Below, one piece after another: positions 45,901-56,577 of a stretch of DNA of 64,000 bases (the first letter of the stretch is position 1; every line of letters begins with the position of its first letter). The DNA is from Exophiala sp. HKRS030 (lineage: Eukaryota; Ascomycota; Eurotiomycetes; Chaetothyriales; Herpotrichiellaceae): NCBI GenBank assembly GCA_023897205.1, contig JAHWDD010000001.1:930001-994000 (forward strand), written 5' to 3'. A model generated the notes under the pieces. That model saw nothing but the letters and a program-made list of their open reading frames with translations. It had not been told where the DNA came from and did no database searches. The position numbers and the translations under genes were made by a program.

Positions 45901-47680
45901 GGTGAAGGCACCTGATTTTCCTGAATGAGTGCATTTGATAGATAACGATGACATACTAATGCTGGCTGTGGTCCTCTAGGCATCCCGTACAGTGATGGTC
46001 TCTTCATGTGTCCCGAGTGCGGCATGATCATATGTAAAGACTGCCACCGAGTGCACGACGAACATCACATGCGCAAGATCCTACGATTCCGCACCATGCA
46101 GTACCTACCGACCTTGCCTGGCGTCCCCGTCGGAGGGTCATGCTGGCACTGTGCCGAGGATTCTCCTAAATCGAGGTGGCAGTGCGACAAGTGCGAAGCT
46201 TCACTCTGTCGACGGTGCGCGGGCAACTTTGAAAGACGAGACGCTTTCCTCAAGGCCCACGCCACCGAACACCCTGAGCATCGTAGCTTTCTGGCTTTAT
46301 ATCCGCCGTACTGGACCATGACGACGAAATGGGTCACTGATCATTGTCCTTGCACGGAAGTCCCGCCCGGTGCGGCCCTAGGGGTACACTGCGAGCGATG
46401 TCACGATGGTGAGTGCCATTTACTTCTTATGCATTTACTTGTCATTACTGGTCGACATCACTGGTCCATCAATTTTGATCCTTTAGCCCTTATGGTCTGA
46501 CCGAGTCGCTAACAATCTTTTGTTCCGTGTGTCTAGTTGTCCAAGCCGGAGCACGAACTTACAACTGCCGCTCATGTACCGCCGAGTTCGGATCGACTCA
46601 GGTCATTTGTACAAATTGTTACGCCCGCGAGGACCCTACACATCTCTCGACGCATCAGTGGATGACGACGGATTTTATCCTCACCTCGAATAGCAGTGTG
46701 GACACGTTGGCCAAGGGAACCAAGATATCGTTTCATTGTCCTTTGTGTCCTGGTCAAGGTTAGTAAACTTGAGTATCACCATTGCCATGAGGAGTCGACG
46801 CGGATGTTCATTAGGATCGACGAAAGGTGACTGAAGCTGACAACCACACTCCTTGTCCTAGATATCTTGGAAGGTCGAGAACATCTTCACCCCCATCCTA
46901 ATCTACAATTACTACTCACTCCTTTGCTGGTGGAATTGTGCGCAGCCAATGCACGACAGACCTGTAAAAGGGAGCAAATGCTGGCGGATCGAGCGGCTTG
47001 TCTCGAACCAACGACCATTACCTGCATGACTTGTTTGAATTGTAGGTGTTGTCTTGACATGTACAGACCTATATCGGCAATCGTTGTATTGCGTCTGCTT
47101 CAACGGACTCGGATGGGTTTTCTCTCCTTTCATGCAACAGTTTTTATCTGTTCTTGTTCCGAATACTGACAGATTTATTTCGTCCCACAGATCTATGCTA
47201 CAATCAAAGAGGGTCAATCTGTCTAACCAAACAATGTACATGGGCGTACTGTGGCAAATGTACCATGTCCAGACATGTCCGTCATCGTCATCCAACCTAC
47301 CAAGTCGAAGTCACCAGACCACCTTCTGGAATCATGAATTTGTTAAATTGCAGCATATGTTCTTTAGGTGAGTTTCAACTTTTCGACATTCTGAATATCA
47401 ATGCAAGACATCCGGTCCAAGAGCAGAATGCAACCCTCTTTCTTCGTTTAATTTGCGCGACCCATCTTTTGGCTGACCTTCCTCGGTTATTATGATTGTA
47501 GCAATCATGGCATGCAATTATCAAGGTTTATGGTGTAGCGACTGTAATTCCTTTTGTGTCTGCTTGAATTGCATCGTCAAGGTCAACGCAGGCACTTTGA
47601 CTCTGACAGAAGGAATGCCTCATATGAAGGTCTTGGTGCAATGTAAGGCGAGGAAGTGGGAATGGTATTCAAAGACTTGA
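42911..47680 (+). CDS. Patatin-like phospholipase fused to tandem zinc-binding repeats
   Basis: Eight exons (42911-45215, 45328-45690, 45830-45901, 45980-46408, 46537-46758, 46862-47041, 47191-47367, 47502-47680) give about 1308 residues. Residues 1-550 are Pro/Gln/Ser-rich and probably disordered. A complete patatin domain follows: DGGGVRG from Asp565, the nucleophile elbow GTSTGG with Ser606, and the dyad Asp751 in VDGALKHNNP. It should hydrolyse lipid acyl esters. From about residue 890 to the end there are many Cys/His pairs resembling ZZ/B-box-type modules, for example CPECGMIICKDCHRVHDEHH, CDKCEASLCRRCAG, CRSCTAEFGSTQVICTNCY and CSDCNSFCVCLNC. All seven introns are phase 1. Fungal patatins often act as effector domains of receptor-like proteins; zinc modules in that position are unusual. 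The role is unknown. Confidence 0.88.
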
Positions 47681-47917
47681 TGACTTGTCAGTTTCGACCT
47701 GAACAGGATTTGGTATTGACATGAAAATATGAGCGAGAGAAGAATTTTCAAGCGCATTGCCCTTGGTTATTACGCCCCCACACATGGTCCCAACAACACC
47801 CATACCTACTCACTGTACTCCGTGCTTTGGTATCTCTATGCCATAAGAGAAAAAATTCCCAGAGGTACGCGCGCCCGATGCAGAACAATGCAAACGAAAC
47901 CCATTTTAGTGAGCAAG

Positions 47918-48959
47918 CTAGTACCCATGCTTTTCAAATTCCTTTTCCTGCCACTCCCACAACTCCTTGGCGTGCTTTTCGTCACGACTCTTCTTGTGAC
48001 CGGGAGACTCGTGTCCGAATGGGACATAATGGGTCCCCGTCTTGACCTTCTGCTTGTCGTACGTGGCGCACCACAGTTCGGTGAACGCACCGTGGCGGGC
48101 GTCCAACATCCCCGCGAGAAAGTCGTACGTCTTTTGGAAGTAGGTGGTGAAGTCGCGGGTCTTGAACTTTTCGTCCAACAACGGGGTCTGCACGCGCCCC
48201 GGGTCGGCAGAAACGGAAATGATCTGGGGGTACCGCCGGGCCAGTTCGCGGGCGAACAGCACGTTGGCCATCTTGGACTGGCCGTAGCGAGTGAAAGACC
48301 AGGTGCCCTCCATGGGGGTGGCGATCTTGTCGATCGACACCCCCGACGTGGCCATGGCGTGCGCCCCCGAGCTGAGCGTCACGACCCTCACGTCCGAGTT
48401 GGAAGAGGAGGCGGTTTCGAGGAGTAACGGCATGAGTAGTCTCGTGAGAAGAGCGTGACCCACGTGGTTGGTGCCGATGTGGATCTCATAACCTTCTTTG
48501 GTGGTTGGATGAGGCGGGAGACCCATCTATGTGGTGAGTGAGTGAGTGGTCAGTGGTGCATACTCCTCAAAAGACCAGAGGTGACTGATTGGGACCCCAA
48601 AAAAAACTTACCACCCCTGCATTGTTGATCAAGATGTCCAATCGATCGTTATTTGCAATCACTTTGTCGGCAGCATGTTTGATCGACGCAAAAGAAGCGA
48701 GGTCGAGTTCCAGAAAGTCAACCTTCGCCGTCGGTACAGCGGCGAGGACGTCTTTCATTGCAGTGTCGTACTTGGATCTACTTCGAGCAGTCATGTACAG
48801 CCGTTTCGGGTTGTGTTTGGCCAACTCGGTCACGGCGGCCTTGCCGATTCCATTGTTCCCTCCCGTGACTATTATGACCTTGGACGACAGATCGGGGATG
48901 TGCTTGTCCGGGTCGTATTTGTAGTCATCGTGGACTGGATTCAAGAAACTTCCTGGCAT
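47918..48959 (-). CDS. Short-chain dehydrogenase/reductase
   Basis: Two exons (48612-48959 and 47918-48526; intron 85 bp, phase 0) give 318 residues. The SDR marks are the nucleotide motif VTGGNNGIGKA near residue 30, DRLDILINNAGV, the catalytic Ser within LSSGAHAM, and the Tyr-Lys pair in RYGQSKMANVL. PGRVQTPLL follows the active site. It resembles the retinol-dehydrogenase/WW-oxidoreductase-like group of fungal SDRs that use NADP(H). The substrate is unknown. It is convergent with the patatin gene, 240 bp away. Confidence 0.92.
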
Positions 48960-49935
48960 ATTGCACGATTGTTTTTTTTTGTTGACCGGAGAAATTCCTC
49001 TAAGTGGTTTTAAAACTTTACCCGTCGCGTCTGGGGTCGGATCTAGCTCGGTTCTTTGCAATGTGCGAGCAGGAGGTTCAATTTATATATCACAATAAGG
49101 CCCGGGTCCAGGTGTCCCAGGCAACCATGATAATTCGCATGGTTCATTGTGTATCTTGGTATGACTACCTCTTTTGAAGCCCTGCTTGCCATATGCTTAT
49201 GCTCATTGGATGTCTTGACCAGGGACGGCATCAAGTTAAGCCGGAAATGTCTTCGACCGATTCGCAACCGCGTTCGTCCGGATCCTCTTTGAGGGAGGGA
49301 GTGGTATCATTGGCTGATATCAAGGATGTGGATTCAGCCTTGTCGGATGAAGATGGAGATTTCATGGCGCAAGGCTGGTTTGGAAACCCACCTGTGCTCT
49401 TTGAATCTGGACGAAATAAGGAACAAGAGTCATGATACATACAATAGATACCTAAGGAGTGCCGAACCCAAAAAGTTCTAACCTGAAGCTGCCCTGCTTA
49501 CTTGTCCAAATGCTGACTGTGACCACCTTCAAGGCCGCCCTGTCCCGTGGTCTCCATCACGTCCATCGCATCAGTTGTGACAATGGTGACATCATGGATA
49601 TTTACCATTTCAGATGATTCTTGGACGGATCGACTCATGTTGGCCCCTGACTGTGAGTACTTTGATTGTATTGTTAACTACTAATCGACTCTATTCCGTA
49701 TCTCAGATCCATGTGCCGATGATGGTCTCCGCACAGGACACAAGTCACCGTTGTACCATAAATCCCATGCAAGTCACTAGCCTCGGTTGAGCAATTGGCG
49801 TGCGGAGAACGAACTCCAGCGCCCTGTTGTTGTTATCGACAATGTCTACATCTCAAAATATATGCAATCGTGGTCTCTTTGTTCATCATGTAAGTCCCAA
49901 GACATTCAAGCCTGGAAACCAGGAAATCTTTCAAC
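48960..49935. other. Divergent promoter region, SDR / Baeyer-Villiger
   Basis: About 1 kb between divergent genes. A short plus-strand frame (49193-49435, rich in Ser, Asp and Glu) has no recognisable domain and I do not call it. Promoters for both flanking genes should be here. Confidence 0.4.
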
Positions 49936-51633
49936 ATGGGTAGTCTCGGGTCAACAACAGGCTTCGCAGCCCAAAATGCACATCTCGATTTCGATGTGCT
50001 CATAATCGGCGCCGGCTTGAGTGGGATATATTCATTGTATCGGATGCGACAGCTGGGATTGAGAGCCAGAGTCCTCGAAGCCGGTACGGGAGAGGGAGGT
50101 ACCTGGTATTGGTGAGTTTTGTTTTGAGATCATCTTAGTCCATGAGCGTGGGCTGATGCTTCTACCAGGAACAGATATCCCGGCGCTCGCTTCGACTCCG
50201 AGAGTTATTCTTACAACTTTTCATTCTCACAAGAGGTGTTGGATGAATGGGATTGGACGGAGCATTTCGCGCCTCAGCATGAAACTCTACGGTATATTCA
50301 GTTCGTCACCGACAAGTTCGATTTGCGACGGGACATGCAGTTCAACACCGAAATCAAGACGGCACATTATGACGACGAAAGTCGGTCCTGGGAATTGACC
50401 GATGACCAAGGTCGTCGCTACACCTCGAGATTTCTCATCACGGCAATGGGACTGTTGAACAAGCCGACGTTACCCAACATACCTGGCGTCGAAGATTTCA
50501 AAGGACAATCTTTTCACAGTGCACGATGGCCACGAGAGCCAGTTTCACTCGAAGGGAAGCGTGTGGGCATCATCGGGACAGGAGCGACTGGGATACAAAT
50601 CATCCAGGAGATCGTCAAGACCGTGGGCCACCTGACTGTGTTCCAACGCACGGCCAATTGGTCTGCGCCCCTTCGCAACGCCAAAATTAGTGCCGAGGAG
50701 ATGGACGGGATTCGGAAAAGGTATCCCGAGATTTTCAGACAGTGCAGAGAATCGGCGACGTGTTTTCTTCATCCTGCACAGCCGAAGAACTCGACCGACG
50801 TGTCGGACGAGGAACGAACGGCATATTGGGAGGAGATATATTCTCGGCCGGGGTTTGCAAAATGGGTAAGTAATTTTGCCGACGTGGCGTACGACAGACA
50901 GGCGAACGCCGCGTGTAGCGAGTTCTTCGCCAACAAGATCCGTGAACGTGTCAAGGACCCCGAGACGGCGGAGAAGCTCATCCCGAAAGACCACGGCTGG
51001 GGAACGCGTCGCATACCCATGGAGACGCATTACTTCGAAGCGTACAACCGGGACAATGTTCGGTTGGTCGATCTCCGAGAGGATCCGATCGAGAGAATTA
51101 CCGAGAAAGGGATCAAAACCAAAAACGGAGAGCACGATTTGGATATTTTGATCTATGCGACTGGGTTTGATGCCGTGACGGGTTGCTTCACGGCCGTGGA
51201 TTTCCAGGGCGTGAATAAGAAAAAGTTGAAGGACGTCTGGTGTGATGGGCCGCAGACTCAACTAGGCCTTTTCGTCCATGGCTTCCCGAACATGATGATG
51301 GTCATGGGTCCTCATCAGATGTTTGGCAACATACCTCGGAGTATAGAATATGCCGTGGGTTGGATCGCAGAGTGTATAAGACATTGTCGAGACAATAACA
51401 TCACGCGGATCGAGGCCACCGAAAAGGGAGTGGAGGAGTGGACGGACCACGTCACCCAGTGTTCCGTTGGACTTTTGACGAACGAGGTCGACTCGTGGAT
51501 GACGGGTATCAACAAGAACTTGGCTCATAAACAAAAGAGGCACATTGCAAGATACATGGGACCGGCGCCGGGTTACAGGAGACGGTGCGATGAGGTTGCG
51601 GCTAGAGGATATTCCGATCTCAACCTGGATTGA
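49936..51633 (+). CDS. Baeyer-Villiger flavin monooxygenase
   Basis: Two exons (49936-50111, 50169-51633; intron 57 bp) encode 546 residues. The FAD-binding GAGLSG lies at 25-30, and the GGTWYWNRYPGARFD stretch crosses the intron. The Baeyer-Villiger fingerprint F-x-G-x3-H-x3-W appears as FKGQSFHSARWP (about 169-180), followed by the NADPH site GTGATG near 198. ATGFDAVTG is the late ATG motif. These enzymes insert oxygen next to ketones to form esters or lactones, using NADPH and O2, and are common in fungal catabolism and secondary metabolism. The substrate is unknown. The MmgE/PrpD gene follows on the same strand. Confidence 0.94.
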
Positions 51634-52355
51634 TATTGATGTTGATACTTGATCTACCAGTGAGATATGTATAGTCGGCGCGAAATGTTCGGAGAGGGTG
51701 TATTATACATACAATGCCATTTGCGTATCCACTGTAAATATCGAGAACGATAATGGCGATTTCCTAAACTGTCAGATCGGAGAAGTATTTGATACGTCTT
51801 CAAGTTCGACATCGGCCACGGCCGGGTCCAAAATGTAGCGTTGGTGCTTGACGCCTGGACATGTTCTGTACGGGGAGTATAGCTGGGGGCATATCCGTAC
51901 CCACTACTCTTACCCGTTGATCGAGAGTTGGAGTAAAGAGACTCGACCAGAAGCATCGTACCCTGGAGGTTGATATGGACTTTGGATATTCTCTTATTTG
52001 ATCACCTTCCTTGGAGAGAAGCAAGTTTTGGATACCGTATGTATTGTAGAGGTGAATAGTCGACATATGTAGATACACAATCTCAAATCATATGGACACA
52101 AGGCTTCTCACATCAGAGGTGTCGATTCCCCTGCCCCATTCAACCACGTTTCTTCCACGTTTGGGGGAATTCCGAGGTGGATCCATTTACCCCGACGAGG
52201 CATGGGAGAGGAACTTGTCAACAGTCACAATTAAAACATTGTTCGCACGATCGCATATGCAAAAAGAGATTCAAAGCAGTTGTCGACCGTTTCTCACTCT
52301 TCTAATCAAGGATCTCACCAGCCAAAGAATGAAATATACCTAAAGTTCGCAAACC
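51634..52355. other. Intergenic between BVMO and MmgE/PrpD genes
   Basis: 720 bp, both neighbours on the plus strand. Nothing recognisable apart from a TACGGGGAGTA-like variant of the recurrent motif near 51868. Confidence 0.4.
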
Positions 52356-53789
52356 ATGTCTCTCGATCTCGCGGTTTCCTCGAATGAGGATCTTACCCTC
52401 AAACTATGCACATGGCTCTCCGCGTTGAAATATGAAGATCTCCCCGCCGACGTTGTCGAAATCACCAAAGCGAGTATCTTGAACAGTGTTGGGTGTGGTC
52501 TATCAAGCTCTCCGTCATCACTGCCAGCCGCCGCAAAGCTCTACGCGGCTCTCGAGCCTACCACGAAACACCCCCGCCCGGCCACTGTCCTTGCGGTCGA
52601 CGAAAAGGCCACGGTCGACGATGCTGCACTACTCAACGGCCTGTTCATGACGGCCCGCTTCTTCGATGACACTCATCTGACCACCCTGAGTCATCCGTCC
52701 GGCCCGCCGCTGGCCGCTGGACTGGCCTACGCAGAGGCCGAGGGTCTTTCTGGCAAGGAACTTCTCCTGGCCTTCGCGGTGGGCGTCGAGGTTGGTTTGG
52801 CACTGACCCAAGCCCTTGGACTCGGTCCCTACAAGAAGGGCTGGCATTTGACGGGCATCGTGGGCTCATTTAGTGCCGCGGCGACGGTCTCCAAGCTCAT
52901 GAAACTGGACGCCGCGGGCATGGCGCGTGCCATGGGCCACGCGAGTAGTATGGCTGCTGGATCGAGGAACGTCTTCGCCACAGACACACTGATCATGCAC
53001 GCTGGGCGAGCCGCACAGAATGGGATCCTTGCTGCACGTCTGGCGAGACAAGAATTCACCAGTAGCACCAACGCTCTGGAAAAATGGGTCAACCTGATCA
53101 GCGTGCCGGGCGAGGAATATTACCCAGAGAAGATTGTGCATCTGCTCGAGGAGAAGAACGGCAAACGCGATTGGGCATTACTGGAGAATGCGTTCAAGCC
53201 CTACCCTTGTGGTATCGTCATCCATACTCTCATCGACGCGGCGATCGAGATGCACTCTTTCTTGTTCAAGGACGGTAAGCGGAGACCTGAAGATGTGCTG
53301 GACATTGTCAGCTCAATAGAGGCGACCGTCTCTCCGATGACGATAAGATTGTGCGGCTTGAAGCACCCTGTGAAGTTCACAGAGACCATGTTCAGCAACT
53401 ACCACGGTCTGGCAGTTGGACTGTTTTACGGCAAGGGCGGGATCAAACAATTCTCGGATGAGGCAGCCAACAATGCCATCGTGAAGGCCTTGAGAGACCG
53501 ACTCGTTCTTAAGCCTGATGAGTCCTTCAGAGACAATCAAGCAATCGTGAAGTTCACATACAAGGGCGATGGAGGAGCCGAAATGGTCAAGGAGATAGTA
53601 ATCGAATATGCTACGGGTTCATTAGAAAAGCCCATGACGAAGAAGCAATTAGACGATAAATTTGAGGACCAGGCCATCGAAGGCAAGCTGGCGCCCGCCA
53701 ATACGAAGAAGGCCATCGACGACTTCTGGGGTCTGGAGAAGGTTCCCAACATGCAGCCATTGATGAGGTTGTTGGTGCCTCAATCATGA
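52356..53789 (+). CDS. MmgE/PrpD family protein
   Basis: A single-exon gene of 477 residues. The fold is recognised by VEITKASILNSVGCGL, the active-site-like DDTHLTTLSHPSGPPLAAGLA in two parts, GVEVGLALTQALG, KGWHLTGIVGSFSAAA, RAMGHASSMAAG and AFKPYPCGIVIHTLIDAAIE. The family contains 2-methylcitrate dehydratase, cis-aconitate decarboxylase and immune-responsive gene 1 (itaconate synthase). Fungal copies next to oxidative genes often lie in catabolic or secondary clusters. I cannot tell which reaction this one catalyses. It follows a Baeyer-Villiger monooxygenase gene. Confidence 0.92.
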   Translation: MSLDLAVSSNEDLTLKLCTWLSALKYEDLPADVVEITKASILNSVGCGLSSSPSSLPAAAKLYAALEPTTKHPRPATVLAVDEKATVDDAALLNGLFMTARFFDDTHLTTLSHPSGPPLAAGLAYAEAEGLSGKELLLAFAVGVEVGLALTQALGLGPYKKGWHLTGIVGSFSAAATVSKLMKLDAAGMARAMGHASSMAAGSRNVFATDTLIMHAGRAAQNGILAARLARQEFTSSTNALEKWVNLISVPGEEYYPEKIVHLLEEKNGKRDWALLENAFKPYPCGIVIHTLIDAAIEMHSFLFKDGKRRPEDVLDIVSSIEATVSPMTIRLCGLKHPVKFTETMFSNYHGLAVGLFYGKGGIKQFSDEAANNAIVKALRDRLVLKPDESFRDNQAIVKFTYKGDGGAEMVKEIVIEYATGSLEKPMTKKQLDDKFEDQAIEGKLAPANTKKAIDDFWGLEKVPNMQPLMRLLVPQS

Positions 53790-54277
53790 GAGCAAGGACC
53801 CGGAAAGGAGTGACGTCGTCGATTGAGAGCCATCTGCTATTTGAGATGAGGTAGACCTGGAGCTGTGCAAATGAAATAATTTTGTAGAACATCTTTGTCC
53901 GTGATTCTGTTAGATGTCTCGAAAACAGAGCAATCGTTCACTGATACTGGCCCCTTGTCGACCCTCGAGACTGCGATAGAGTCGAACCAATTTATCGGGA
54001 ACGGAAAAATGATTATACGAGGCCAAGTATTCACGCGTCAACGCGTGAATACATCTCCGCATTTCGAGTTACAACGAAGATGACCGCCCATCCGTCTTCA
54101 CGAAATTTGGTACTACAATCTAACATCCGAAACTTTGTGAATGGAAATATGGAAAATCAACTTTGAGTTTTGGTGCCCTACAGACCTCCGCCCATTCTTG
54201 TCGAGCAACGAGAAAATCCAGTGCAACGACCCCATGTCGGTAATAAGCATAAGCTGGAACAAGCCCACAAGTGTCTT
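53790..54277. other. Intergenic, RTC4-domain gene leader
   Basis: About 490 bp. The downstream frame is open upstream to about 54170 without an ATG, so part of it could be an unrecognised 5' exon. A palindromic CACGCGTCAACGCGTG occurs near 54032-54047. Confidence 0.4.
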
Positions 54278-55840
54278 ATGATTCGACCCAACTCCAGTTA
54301 TTCAAAGACGTTCCTTACTCGAAGAAACTACAGAGGACCGACCCTACTGCGCACCGTCCTCGGAAGAAACACTGCGCTCGCCATCGCTCCTCCCTCCGAT
54401 TCGTATACCCTCGACGAAGGTGCGGCCATGGGGGTTGCCACGATGAAAGAAGATGACCTCGAAGCCATATATGCTCCACCACTCAGCAGCGACGATGAGG
54501 ATGGCTCTTCTGCCGAAGTAGAGACGGCGGCCAAGCGAAACACACTGCCTGCTGCGCGGACGTCCTCGAAACGTCAAGCTCACACCGCGGCCAGTTCGAG
54601 GAGCAAACGGAGAAAGTTGAAGGACGAACCGTCTCTCGAGTCCTTCGATATGTCCGGGCTGTCCGACATGCAGGACCCATACTTTTTGTCCTCAGGCTCT
54701 CAGAAACAAAGTTCGCAGAAGAGAAAACTGCAACAGACGTACGCTCACCGCAAGTCGTTTGAACGACTGGACGATCTTGACGTGGGGCCCAACAAACCAG
54801 ATGGGAAGCAAGACTTTGTTTCGCATGAAGTGGTCAAGAAGCACAACGATGGTTCAGGAAGTAAAGGGAAGTTCCTTGGTGCCGCTCCATTACCGGGCAA
54901 ACACTCGACAAGAGCCACCAGAGGGCCTGGCAAGATTTTAGATGTCGCGGATCTACCATCAGCCAGAACCGCGCGGAAGGGCTCAGACTTTCAAATGCCC
55001 GAGTTGCCTGACATTACGTCTTCAGCTGCAACATCTGCAACAGACATTCCCTCCATCTTCGAAGAACCAATAGCGCCTCGACACAGATCAGGCTCGACTT
55101 CGTCTCTATCATCGGCGAACTCGATGTTCATTCTAGAGAACGAAGCCGATCTGATGGACCAATTTGAGCAGCCTTTCGGAGTCGGGGTTTGTTGCCCGAT
55201 CTGCCAGAAACCTGTCCACGATTCCGAATCGATTTTTGTACCCGACAATTTGCGTTCGTTGAGTTTCAAGCAACAACAAACTTTTTGTTCAAAACACCAA
55301 GTAGCCGATGCCAAGGAACTGTACAGGGAACGAGGATACCCTCGTATTGACTGGGAAGACCTGGAAAAGTCTCGGATACCCAAGCAAATGCATCTACTGA
55401 AGAAATTGATCAACCGGCAAACTACGAGTGTCTACCTTGATGAGCTGGATGAAAAGATCAAGGCTGCCAAAGGGAACCGAAAGGCAATCCGGCAGTATTT
55501 GGCTAATGGGGTCGTCGATGTGGCTCAACCGGGTTACTATGGTCCCAAGGGAACAAGGATCATGGTTACGGTCATTACGGATTCTTTGACGGACACACTC
55601 AAGACAGCCCTCGGGTCCGACTCTGTCCTTCGAGCTGCGGGTGTAGGGGGTTATGTCAGTGCCGTCCTGGTACCTGAACTGACTCTTCAGCTTGTCATGT
55701 CCGATATGAGATTGTCTGATGCCGCCGAGGGACGAAGGATATTGAATGAGAGTACGAAGATTGGAGTATTGTTGAATCCAGATGATGATCATATTGAGAG
55801 GGATGATGACGATGATGATGATGATGCCGATGATGAGTAG
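54278..55840 (+). CDS. RTC4: RTC4-domain protein (restriction of telomere capping 4-like)
   Basis: About 520 residues from the first in-frame ATG at 54278. The first 300 residues are basic, acidic and Ser-rich with nuclear-type KRRK signals. The C-terminal region (about 300-500) is the RTC4 domain: CCPICQKPV, QQTFCSKHQ, then RGYPRIDWEDLEKSRIPKQM and PGYYGPKGTRIM. The last residues are an Asp/Glu-rich run. Yeast RTC4 was found in a screen for telomere capping suppressors; its molecular function is poorly known. The 5' end is uncertain because the open frame extends upstream without an ATG and an unseen first exon could exist. Confidence 0.85.
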   Translation: MIRPNSSYSKTFLTRRNYRGPTLLRTVLGRNTALAIAPPSDSYTLDEGAAMGVATMKEDDLEAIYAPPLSSDDEDGSSAEVETAAKRNTLPAARTSSKRQAHTAASSRSKRRKLKDEPSLESFDMSGLSDMQDPYFLSSGSQKQSSQKRKLQQTYAHRKSFERLDDLDVGPNKPDGKQDFVSHEVVKKHNDGSGSKGKFLGAAPLPGKHSTRATRGPGKILDVADLPSARTARKGSDFQMPELPDITSSAATSATDIPSIFEEPIAPRHRSGSTSSLSSANSMFILENEADLMDQFEQPFGVGVCCPICQKPVHDSESIFVPDNLRSLSFKQQQTFCSKHQVADAKELYRERGYPRIDWEDLEKSRIPKQMHLLKKLINRQTTSVYLDELDEKIKAAKGNRKAIRQYLANGVVDVAQPGYYGPKGTRIMVTVITDSLTDTLKTALGSDSVLRAAGVGGYVSAVLVPELTLQLVMSDMRLSDAAEGRRILNESTKIGVLLNPDDDHIERDDDDDDDDADDE

Positions 55841-56577
55841 GTGGTGGCAGTGGAAGCAGCGGCAGCAATGGTGGTCAGAGGGCTGGTTCAGTCTGACATG
55901 ATAATTATGGCTCGGATGGATGCATACCTCATGTTTTCAGTTCTATATTCCAGGTCTTTACCTCTAATATGGTTGGGTTTCTTGACTACCTTACCTATGA
56001 AGTCGATGAGGTTCTCGAAGAATGGCTTGATTTGATGTACATTCTTCTTCTGGGGGTGATCTGGAATCAGGACATGGTATTGAGTACGTACATGTACATG
56101 ATACGACATACCAAAGTACCGGGTAGTTTCTCAGTTATACTCCGTACTTGGAGCACCAAAAAAGAGAGACTAAGCCATATTCGTGAAACGGGGCAGATTA
56201 TTTGCTTAATCAGCTTCGAGGGCACATCGCTTTATCTCTTATTAAAAACTCTCCACAACCCTCATTTGGGTTCTGCCGTGAGTAGGAAACATGGCTTACT
56301 CTGTCTCGGGTCTTTTTTTGAGCCGGAGTGAAAAATAAAAAGGGCACTTAAATACTTCATCTTCGAATTGTTTCTCACATACACACACACTGCGCGAGAG
56401 TGCTGTTTTGTTTTCTTTTTCTGATATGATTGGGGGGGACATTTCCCGTGGATATATGATCGATATTGCTTGTACGGCGTAGGTGATTCACACGTTACGT
56501 ACGGATACCCACGAGAAGAAGGGAAAGAAAGCGACAATATTCTACGCGTGCGCCATAAGACGGACAGAAACAAAAGA
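55841..56577. other. Intergenic, aquaporin promoter
   Basis: 740 bp with a TACTCCGTA copy at 56138-56146 and CACA runs near 56380. A TTG-initiated extension of the aquaporin frame begins at 56470, but the first ATG is at 56578. Confidence 0.45.
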
